Of a stretch of 17,583 nucleotides of DNA, positions 8,753-17,583 are shown one piece after another (within the stretch, counting starts at the first letter, position 1; the number at the start of each line of letters is the position of its first letter). Source of the stretch: Conidiobolus incongruus B7586 (taxonomy: Eukaryota > Entomophthoromycota > Entomophthoromycetes > Entomophthorales > Conidiobolaceae). The notes under the pieces were generated by a model. That model was not told the origin of the DNA. It made no database searches and saw only the letters and a program-made list of their open reading frames with translations. Location of the stretch: assembly GCA_000697335.1 (NCBI GenBank), contig JNEM01014095.1, forward strand, positions 1-17,583, in the 5' to 3' direction. Made by a program: the position numbers and the translations under genes.

Positions 8753-11617
8753 ATGGACACTGACTCAACATTTGATTTTGATGATGATATTTTTGACAAT
8801 CCTAATTTTTTCAATGATACTGTGCATTCCCAAGGATTAACTGGTATGACAGGAAATACATCATTACATGATTTAGAAGTTAGTTTTTATTTTCATTTTG
8901 CGGTGGGTATTATATTATATATTATTTTTATATTTATTCGAACGTATTTCAAAGGAGTATATTTGCCAAAACTATCTCTATCTAATTTCAAGTAATTAAA
9001 TACATACACACACATATTTATATATTTATATATATATATGTTTATATATATTGATTACATTTTGGTTTTTATTGATATAGAAAAGTATATGATCTGAATA
9101 ATGGAATGTTCGCTTGGATTAAAGTTACTTTTTTCGCAAATAACGAAGATATATTGCATATGTCAGGCTTGGATGGATATATGTTCATCAAATTTTTAAG
9201 GTGGATGATGATTTTGTTCGGAATTTATTCTGTATTATCAAATATTATTATAACTCCGCTTAATGCCACAGGAGGGAGCGATTTATATGGTTTGGATTCT
9301 TTAACTTCGAGTAATATTAATATGGACGCCTTCGATCGATACTGGGCTCATTGTTTATTGGCTTATATATTTATTAGTAAAAATCGCTAATAATTTAAGA
9401 TATCAACATATTAATATAAATATTACGATAGGTGCCACCATCTATGTATGCATTCGTCTAATGAGAGAGTATATTAGAAGGAAACACTCCTATTTAACTG
9501 ATCCCCATTATTGTAACAAACCTCATGCGAGAACACTATTTGTTGGTTCAATTCCAGCCAAATTACAAAGTAAAGAACAACTAACGAAAATATTTGAGGT
9601 TTATCCTGGTGGTATTACTCATATTACAATCAATAGATCAACTAAAAAGCTAGATATGCTCATAAAACGCAGAAATAAGATTCACAATAAACTAGAATTA
9701 GCTGAAACTCGTTATATTATAGCATGCAATAAAGCTGGTAAAAAAGTGACACGACCCAACCATCGGATCGGATTCTTAGGACTATCGGGAAAGAGAGTTG
9801 ACTCCATCGATTATTATCAACAGCAGTTGGCTTTAATGAATGCAGAAATTCATCACTTGAGAAAGCAATACGATACTTTTCCACCCCAGAAATCGGCTTT
9901 TATAATATTTAACAACTATATTGCAGCTCATATGGCAGCTCAAACTGTCGTTAGCCATCGGTTTTTGCATATGGATCCAAGGCATGTAGATGTTCAACCG
10001 AAAGACATGATATGGGAAAACTTGAATCTCACTCCTTTGGAATTGCTGGTTCGCGGAGCAATTGGCGAGATACTAGGAGTTTTGATTGGAGCATTCTGGT
10101 TTTTTCCTGTCGGAATAGTCAATGCAGTCGCGAATTTGAGCAAACTCCAGACCTTACCTGGGTTTGAATGGATTGGAAATTTGAATATCAAGTTTCTAGC
10201 ATTCATGCAATCCATTTTACCTGTTATTGCGATATCATTATTGAACAAATTAGTCCCTATAATCTTTGCAAGGATTTCAAAATACCAGGGTGTTCCAAGG
10301 AAAAGCGATGTTGAACTATCAGTCATGCACAAGTACTATTGGTTTACTGTCATTACTTTTATTATTGGGTCCACGGTTTTTGGTAGTATTGCATCAATTC
10401 GGGACCAAATTCAGCGTATCAGCAAAAACAGTATTGAGATTTTCAATCTGTTTGCTACAATTCTTCCACCAAATTCAACATTTTTCATTACCTATATATT
10501 ATTGAAGGCTTTAAATGCAGCTGCTCAAGAAATTCTCTCTCCGAAGGACTTAGTTTTAAGACAGTTGATGACCTACTTATTTGCCTCAACTCCTAGGACA
10601 AAGCTCACTCTGTCGAAGCTGAAGGAGGCCGAATGGGGACAGTTATGGGCCGATCAAACCATAGTATTCGCAATAGGCGCAGTTTATTGTACGATAGCGC
10701 CAATATGCACTCTATTCATTACTGTATATTTTGGAATCTTCCTTTTTGTATACAAATATCAAATGCTTTTTGTTTACGATACAGAAATCACTCAATCTGG
10801 AGGACTATTCTTTGTAAAGGCAGTGAATCAACTATTCTCTGGCATATATTTATTATGTATTACATATATTGGGATATTTATTTCGATCAAAAAGGTAGAA
10901 TTTATTATTTTATATTTACTGTTAATGTTTTTATCTATGCTCAGTCAATATATGATGAGTTTTATATTTTCTAATCATGTCAAATACTTACCAACGGACA
11001 TTGGCTTATCTGTTGAAACTTTGGATGATGAAAGGGAAACCGTATCATTATTCTCTATCCTAGAAGAAAAACCACTCCACACTAAATCGCCAGATACTGA
11101 TTTTTATTCTGTTAAATCGCACCATAATTCTTCACTCTCCCAAGCTAAAAGCGCCAGTATTCGAATTCAAATCGACGATGAAGAACTATATTTTCCTGGA
11201 TCTCTTGAAAGCTTCAGATCAACTAAACCTCTTCATAAATGGGAATCTGGCGAGTTTAAAAAGAATATCTACTCACGGGATCTAGGCTTTTTGGGACCCC
11301 CAAAGAGTCAGAACTCGTCCCATAGTCTATACGATCAATCTTTAGAGCACTATTTTGCTCATCCAAGCATTGCCTCCCCCCAACCGATCGTTTGGATACC
11401 TGAGGACCCATTAGGAATTTACGAAGAAGAAAGCACCAATTTAAGGAAGCAACCTAGGATCGAAAGTCCTTATCCTCTTAAGAAATTGCTGGTCCAATCA
11501 CATTCTGCCAAAATTGCCTGGAGAACATTTAGGCTGGAATTAGAAACTAATACATTTCCGGAAGATAGTTTAGATGCTATTAATGTCATCAATCAGCAAT
11601 ATGAAAATATTGAGTAG
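8753..11617 (+). CDS. CSC1/TMEM63/OSCA-family (RSN1/PHM7-like) membrane channel
   Basis: Predicted 906 residues from three exons: 8753-8991, 9081-9376, 9432-11617 (introns 89 and 55 bp). The first 30 residues are very acidic and rich in Asp and Phe. Three N-terminal membrane segments follow (about 43-65, 113-135, 163-183), with the family's G-L-D-G-Y-x-F-x-K-F-L-R at 109-120. A cytosolic domain (about 205-375) begins P-H-A-R-T-L-F-V-G-S-I-P (209-220) and ends P-K-D-M-I-W-E-N-L (368-376), both PHM7_cyt hallmarks. The RSN1_7TM core spans about 385-695 and includes L-P-P-N-S-T-F-F (523-530). A hydrophilic tail of about 200 residues carries P-x-V-W-I-P-E-D-P-L-G-I near 830-841, a motif I recognise from fungal members. 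The family forms osmotically or mechanically gated cation (calcium) channels; some members also scramble lipids. Several fungal paralogues exist (CSC1, RSN1, PHM7), so I give no symbol. Confidence 0.95.
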
Positions 11618-13321
11618 GTTTGAATCATTATACGAGCTATAATCATAAATAAACTTATTGTACTTTATATCTTTATCTCAAAAAAGCAAAAGATTCAAAC
11701 ATTGAATTAATGATCCAAATGATGATTACTATTTAGAATCATATCATATTGTTAATTAAAGATTAGCATATAATAAATGCAAAAAAGTGAAAGAGTATTT
11801 CGTTGATTTTAATTTATCAATAGTTATTTAAAATTTTATCAATTAAATAATAAATATAAAATAACTTTCTAATTTTTCTACATTATTGAAAATTCAAATT
11901 AGTTAATATATACGAATTTATCATAATAAAACAGTAATATCTCTCTAAGTATAATGACCTACTATATTTTAAATATTTCAACAGTTGAATTCATAAAAAC
12001 GACAATATTATCAATATATCTAATTACTCATTTTATATTTCATAGAATTTATTCAAAAAATTCAAATTTTTAACTATTATATATTAATAAATTGGATATA
12101 TTATAACACTGTCATGAAATCAAGATAACATTTAAATTGATTTGTTATAATTAAAATATATTATATTAGTTGATTTATTTTCAGTTATCAAATAGTTATT
12201 GCAACTGTTGGTAATGTATTTTATTTTATAATTACTGTTTCAAATTGCTATTATTCTTACATTTGTCAACAGAAGTATACTTGCTTATTAAAATATTTTT
12301 TTTAAATTTTCAGGTTATAGTTAAAAAACTAATTCCAAATTTCTTATCATTTAATTATATCTTTTTACCAAGTATATGCAATATATTTGTTGAAATTTCA
12401 GGCATTTGATTGATTTGAAAAATAAAGTCATATTCAGGATTTTTTTTGTTGAAAAATAAAAATATATATAGCAAAAACTGTGCAAATTGTAAGCTGTCAT
12501 TTTATATTAACATTTTCATTAATAAATTTCATAATTAGAATTTTTTCCAATTAATTAAATTATAAAATTGAATGATTTATACTTTAAGTTGGAACATAAA
12601 AAACATTAAAAAGTTAGTGAATATTTCTGATCATAATTGTTAAAATATATTTTAAAGACCCACTAAGGATAATATTTTTGACAAATTATATTAATATCAT
12701 AATTATTACTGATATTATTTTTTTTAAGATTTAATATTGACTTTGAATCAAATTTATATTTTAATATTGCAATCAAAATACCTAATCAAATTACCTTTAT
12801 AACATCATATTATAATCAATTAAATTGGATAATTTAGATATATATTACACATTTGTATTATAATATAATATCAGGTTATATAAAATCAGTTTGTATAATT
12901 TATAATATATGATATTTTTTTAAATAGATCAAATTTCTATATATAATTGTTATAAGAGTATTAATATCCCATAATAATTAAAATGATTGGATAAATTTAA
13001 TTAACAGAAATTCGAAAAATAAAAATAGTATAATTCAAAGATCATGTGATACAAGAGTATATCCAGTTTCTTTTCAAAATAAAGCAGTCAATGACCTTAA
13101 TGAATTGATTTACCCAATCATATTCATGTATCAAATGGAGTATGATTTTGAGGATTGAATATTACTTAATTCGTCACTAAAATAATATGAAAACTAGTGT
13201 GAAGCTGGCTTAAATATCCAATATATTATGGAAATAAAGTAATTATATATATTGAGAAAATCAGCGTTTATTAACAATCATTTGATTTTTTTATTAATAA
13301 TCAACTCATATACTATACAAG
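11618..13321. other. 1.7 kb AT-rich spacer, no gene seen
   Basis: No open frame of note, exon or RNA gene was identified. CpA and TpG occur at ordinary frequency, so it lacks the mutation signature seen after 16056. The last 300 bases (about 13020-13321) contain noticeably more G and C than the rest and are the likely promoter of the E1 beta gene, but no specific element can be named. Confidence 0.6.
11648..11653 (+). terminator. Possible polyadenylation signal of the channel gene
   Basis: AATAAA lies 31 bases after the stop at 11617, the same distance as the candidate after the surface-protein gene. The composition of the region makes this weak support. Confidence 0.3.
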
Positions 13322-14700
13322 ATGATTAGACTTTTAAATCAAAGATCTGTTTTAAATATTATTTCAAAAAATAATACACTTACATCAAGACTTATTTTAA
13401 ATAAGGTATACATTTTATTTTAAAAAGTTAACAATAATATCTGATAAAATGTTTGGAATAGAAATTTCATGCCTCTCCTTTAGCTTTCGCTGAAAGCCCA
13501 CCTCCAGCTGAAGGTTTTCACCCAGGTGTTGCTCACTCTCAATTTATCAAAAAGAATCACGATGATGCTTTGAGAAATCCTGAGTTGATTGGTACTGGCG
13601 TTGAACACGGTACTTCAATACAAGTATATAACATTTACATGACACTAATAAGGTATTTATAGGAGAAACCAAAAAACTCAACTTATTTCAATCTTTAAAT
13701 GATGCCATGTCAATTGCATTGGCCACAGATGAAAAAGCAGGTAATATAAAATTATTGATCCTAGTTTACAATATATATAACATATTATTTAGTTATCTTT
13801 GGTGAGGATGTTGCCTTTGGTGGTGTGTTCCGTTGTACCATGGGTTTAGCTGAAACTTTTGGTAAAGACAGAGTTTTCAACACTCCTTTAACTGAACAAG
13901 GTATTGCTGGTTTCGCTATTGGTATGGCTGCTATGGGTCATACTGCTATTGCTGAAATGCAATTTGCTGACTATATCTTCCCTGCTTTCGATCAAATTGT
14001 TAATGAAGCTGCTAAATATCGCTACCGCTCTGGTGGTATCTTCGATGTTGGTGGCTTGACATTCCGCTCTCCCTGCAGTGCTGTTGGCCATGGTGGTCAC
14101 TATCACTCTCAAAGTCCTGAAGCCTTCTTCCCTCATGCCTCTGGTTTGAAGGTAGTCGTCCCCAGAAGTCCTATACAAGCTAAAGGTTTGCTTCTTGCTT
14201 CAATTCGTGACCGCAATCCTGTTTTATTTTTTGAACCCAAGATTTTGTACCGTGCCGCTGTCGAGTATGTTCCCGTTGGAGACTACGAATTACCCTTAGG
14301 TAAAGCTGAAATCTTGAAGTCAGGCAAAGATGTCACCGTTTTAGGATGGGGAAGTCAAATTTATGCCTTAGAAAATGCTATCCAACTTGCCGAGGAAAAA
14401 TTCCCTGGTCTCAGCTGTGAATTGATTGATCTTCGTACTATTTTCCCCTGGGATGTTGAAACAGTTGTCAATAGTGTCAATAAGACTGGTCGTTTAGTAG
14501 TTGCTCATGAAGCTCCTAAGACCATGGGCTTTGCTGCCGAAATTGCCAGCACTATCCAAGAAGAGTGCTTCTTAAGATTAGAAGCTCCCATCCAAAGAGT
14601 GTGTGGCTATGACACTCCTTTCCCCTTAGTATTCGAAAAGTTCTACCTTCCTGACATGCACAGATGTTTTGAAGCTATTAAGACAGCTGTTACTTATTAA
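13322..14700 (+). CDS. BCKDHB: Branched-chain 2-oxoacid dehydrogenase E1 beta subunit, mitochondrial
   Basis: Predicted 405 residues from four exons: 13322-13405, 13462-13609, 13663-13740, 13793-14700 (introns 56, 53 and 52 bp). The first 35 residues or so are basic and free of acidic residues, a mitochondrial presequence. The mature protein aligns through its length with animal [14 protein letters not shown] near 83-90, [14 protein letters not shown] (106-119), P-L-T-E-Q-G-I with the family's conserved Glu at 138, [11 protein letters not shown] (161-171), H-S-Q-S-P-E-A-F-F (198-206), and the C-terminal [10 protein letters not shown] (362-371). The R-C-T and H-S-Q-S-P-E segments separate it from pyruvate dehydrogenase beta. 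With E1 alpha and thiamine diphosphate it decarboxylates the 2-oxo acids of Leu, Ile and Val in the mitochondrial matrix. The large last exon is richer in G+C and favours GGT, GCT and C-ending codons, suggesting high expression. The start is the first ATG in frame. Confidence 0.97.
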
Positions 14701-16055
14701 TTTTATAAATTTTAAAACTAATCTTCTCAAATAACCTTATAAACATCTTTGAATTTAAACATTTATTATCAATTATAAATATGCTTAAAGATATTTAATA
14801 TTAATATTGATAATTTCAAACATTATTCACTCACATGTATATCTAATTTAATCCAAATGAAACGTCATCATTTCGTTAATTGAATTTTGTCACTTTTTAA
14901 AGTTTAAACAATACTTTTTTTCAGCATTAATTATAAAATTTCGAAATAAATCTATTCCAAGGTATTTACTAAAGTACAACTTGTTAATAACTTTTTATAC
15001 ATTGTATAAGAATATATTTAACAGGGCAATTTTTTCACAGTAAACAAAGTGTATATGTTGTTTTTAATAGTAAATAAATTAAAATTTTTAGTTTTGAATT
15101 TAAACCTTATTTTTAAAAAAATCAAACAACCAAAATATTATATTCCAATCAAATAATGATATAATCATTTCTTTGTTATAAGATATTGTTTGTTATATTA
15201 TAATACCTCATTAAGAACTATTCGAATCAGTTTACAAAATTTACAAATTTTAATTTATCATTTAAAATATAATAAGAATTCATATAAAGAAATCAAACAA
15301 TGATTATGAAAATACTTTCTGAATATTAAAGGTATTTATTATGCTATTATTATGAGGTTAAATATAAAAATTCTTCAAATTATATTTTTTTTCCTATCAA
15401 GTATATTTTTACAATATTAGAATATTATATTAAATGTGTGCATAATCTATCCAATCATGATTTTGTTTAAATTTGTTCAATTTGTATTAATTGAAATTAT
15501 TTTACATTATTGTTGAAAATATAAAATAAAATCGCCTATTTTTTAATTATTTACTATATCCTTTTTATATTCAATTTGTCATATTTCAATCAAAATTAAA
15601 TGAATATTAATATGCCAATTAATTATATAAAAAAGTGATTGAAAGTATTCCTTTGTAATAGCAAAAAATGGTTGTTATGATGATAAATTAGAATTAACTT
15701 TATTATTAATAGATTTATTTTCAAATTTAAATAACAGTGTGAAACAATAAGGATATTAAAGAATATAAATATTTATTTTGAGTAATGATTAATATTAAAA
15801 TTCAATATAATCAATTATCATCATCTAATATTAGTGAAGTAAACTAGTGATATATTAAAACTATTTACAAGTGGATTAAGCAAACTATAAATAGATAATA
15901 CAGGATTTTAAATATCATTCTGAAAATTACAAAGTTAAGATATAATAAATAAAATTAGAATATACAAATACTTAGTTTTGAATCAATAAACACTTCCCCA
16001 AATATGATATTATTATCTTAAATTTGAAGTAATGGGGAATTTTTTAATTTTTGAT
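14701..16055. other. 1.35 kb AT-rich spacer, no gene seen
   Basis: This spacer holds the 3' region of the E1 beta gene and then unannotated DNA. No exon, tRNA or rRNA was seen; a TTCGAATC string near 15221 has no matching tRNA fold. CpA and TpG occur at normal levels, about 9 per 100 bases by hand count at 14701-14940, in contrast to the block that follows. Confidence 0.6.
15994..16039. repeat. Short inverted repeat at the edge of the mutated block
   Basis: TTCCCCA at 15994-16000 is matched by TGGGGAA at 16033-16039, with 32 bases between. Runs of four C or G are very rare in this DNA, so the pair stands out. It lies within about 20 bases of the point where CpA/TpG loss begins. It may be a stem-loop, a terminal repeat remnant or coincidence. 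Confidence 0.4.
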
Positions 16056-17583
16056 TTTTTAAATATATTATTAGTTTTAAATAAACAAATATATATAAAA
16101 TAAATAAAAATTTATATTGGTCTATATTATATATATAATAACTTTTTTGATTAAAAAATTAACTTTTTAAAATTGGTTGTTTAATTTAATTATGTTTAAA
16201 TTAAATAATAATCATCTAAAGTTCTTTATTTTAAAATTAATAAAACTTAATTATAAACCTTTTAAAATTATTTTAAAATTTACAAATAAGTTTTAACAAT
16301 AAAATATTATTTAAATTAACTATTTATTATTAAATAAATTACTTTAAAGATAAAAAAAACTATTTAAAACTTATTAAAATTTAAAATATTAACTTTAACT
16401 ATTATTTTTTTAATTGTTAATAAAATAAAAAAATATATTAAAAAATTATTAAAGTAATCTAATATTAATTATACATTAACTTACAAAAGTAAGTTATAAA
16501 ATTAAAAACACTTATATTTTTACTAATAACTTAATTAATATTTAATAAAATAAACTTAAATTAAATAATTAAAATCTATTATATTTATTAATAATATATA
16601 TCATTATATGATGATATTTAGCTATTAATTGGTTAAAATATAAATACTTAAATTTTACCTAAAGTAAATTATAAATTTATAGGTTTTTAGTGATAAAAAA
16701 AATTAAAATTTAATATATTTACCTTTAACTTTTTTAACTTCTTTAAGTTTATAAGATATAAAATCAACTAACTTCTTATATTAAAAAAAGTTAATTTTAT
16801 TCTATACTTCTTAAATATATTTTTAAAGTTGATTTAAATTTTTTATTAAGGGGAAAACTTTAATAACTTTTTTTAATTAATCTTAAAAGTGTTTAATTAG
16901 GTTAAAGTTAAAAAATTAAAGAAGTTACTTTATAACTATTATCTTATTATTTTTAAATTATTTGGTAATAAAAGTTGTAATATAACAAAAAATATTATCT
17001 TATTAAAAAATAACATTAGATTTATTTAACCTATATTATTTAATAGTTTTTTTTAATTTACTATTATACTTTTAGGTAAAACTAATATAATAATTATAAA
17101 GTAATTCTATATCTTTTTTAAAGTATTTAACTTTTTTATTAAATTTATTAAAGTATATTTTTATTTCATTAAATTAAATAACTTTAATTAGTTTTAATTT
17201 AATATTAGTAATAATATTTAAACTTTTATTTAGTTTTATAGTAGGATTTTTTTAATTAAAGATGTTTTTTTTAAATGTAAATAGTATTTATGCTAATATA
17301 AAATATATATAATAGTATTAATGTTAACTAATATTCTTATATAGTTTTATAATTCTTGTTGTATTTCTATAATAGTATTATATTTACTTATATTAACTAA
17401 CCTATAAATATACTTTTTATTATATTTATTTATAATTTTAACACATTTAAATTTAAGTTTAAATATATTTTTATTGTTATTTTTAATAACTTTAACTATA
17501 ATAAACTAGTTAACATTAGTAATTTTAATAATATTATAAATTGATTTATTTTTTTTATAAAGTTAATTAATATACAAGTAAAT
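16056..17583. repeat. RIP-like mutated AT-rich block, probable relic of a repeated element, runs off the window
   Basis: No open frame or family signature can be read. By hand count over 16081-17580 there are about 16 CpA and 22 TpG in 1500 bases, no CpG that I can find, but about 61 CpT. In 14701-14940 the same count gives roughly 16 CpA and 10 CpT in only 240 bases. Surviving C is mostly followed by T or C, and surviving G mostly preceded by A or G. This is the expected residue of C-to-T change at CpA (and CpG) on both strands, as in fungal repeat-induced point mutation. The parent element cannot be identified. Alternatives are an AT-rich centromere-like or other heterochromatic segment shaped by a different process. 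The left edge is sharp, near 16055-16080; the right edge lies outside the window. Confidence 0.6.

Noticed and set aside
9994-10332. 112-codon open frame on the minus strand
   Set aside because: It is antisense to the highly conserved channel coding sequence and has no recognisable product.
10266-10974. Two plus-strand open frames (79 and 113 codons) in other frames of the channel gene
   Set aside because: They overlap the conserved membrane core out of frame and are shadows of its codon pattern.
5377-11900. A roughly 20-base similarity (ATTATTGAAAATTC followed by A/G-AATT) near 5382 and 11883, considered as a dispersed repeat
   Set aside because: The match is short and AT-dominated with no shared flanks, so it is within what chance gives in these spacers.
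13888-14178. 96-codon open frame on the minus strand
   Set aside because: It is antisense to the conserved E1 beta exon, whose higher G+C content favours chance open frames on the opposite strand.
13825-14700. Reading the right-hand gene as pyruvate dehydrogenase E1 beta or as an intronless gene starting near 13825
   Set aside because: The R-C-T and H-S-Q-S-P-E-A-F-F segments are those of the branched-chain enzyme, and three upstream exons restore the presequence and the conserved N-terminal part.
15218-15230. TTCGAATC string resembling a tRNA B box
   Set aside because: The preceding GG is missing, no A box lies at the right distance, and no acceptor stem pairs around it.
16056-17583. Assigning the mutated block to a named transposon, retroelement or centromere
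   Set aside because: No coding trace, terminal repeat or target-site duplication can be read with confidence and the right end is outside the window, so only the mutation pattern is reported.

Overview
The window comes from a very AT-rich fungal nuclear genome. Seven protein-coding genes are supported, six of them intron-containing, and all 19 inferred introns are GT-AG. Most introns are 49-64 bp. The genes are separated by A+T-dominated spacers in which I find no convincing tRNA, rRNA or CRISPR. The GPI-type cell-surface protein, the fungal form of the CSC1/RSN1 channel family and the intron style point to a fungus. A nuclear gene for the mitochondrial branched-chain 2-oxoacid dehydrogenase speaks against groups without respiratory mitochondria (anaerobic gut fungi, microsporidia). 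An early-diverging lineage is plausible from composition, but that is a guess.

Layout from left to right: a spacer (1-1055); a secreted, cysteine-repeat, GPI-anchored-type protein (+, 1056-1835); an RS-rich FHA-domain protein of the SNIP1/Pml1 family (+, 2156-3000); the cytosolic Fe-S assembly factor CIAO2/MIP18 (-, 3288-3882); a small NT-type C2 domain protein of the EEIG1/EHBP1 class (-, 4028-4902); a 1.5 kb spacer; the ER tether VAP/Scs2 (+, 6395-7538); a 1.2 kb spacer; a CSC1/TMEM63/OSCA-type membrane channel (+, 8753-11617); a 1.7 kb spacer; branched-chain 2-oxoacid dehydrogenase E1 beta (+, 13322-14700); and 2.9 kb with no gene. The exon joins for the six split genes were found by reading frame and family match, and each spliced length is a whole number of codons.

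The genes are unrelated housekeeping and cell-surface functions, not an operon-like system: splicing and mRNA retention, Fe-S protein maturation, membrane contact sites, osmosensing or calcium channel activity, and leucine/isoleucine/valine breakdown. I see no defence, secondary-metabolism or mobile-element gene cluster.

The most unusual part is the right end. From about 16056 to the window end the DNA has lost most CpA and TpG and apparently all CpG, while CpT stays common. The unmutated-looking spacer just to its left does not show this. The pattern matches repeat-induced point mutation (RIP) or a similar C-to-T process acting on a repeated sequence, and the boundary is sharp. Second in interest are the three four-cysteine modules in the surface protein and the shortage of introns whose length is a multiple of three (2 of 19).
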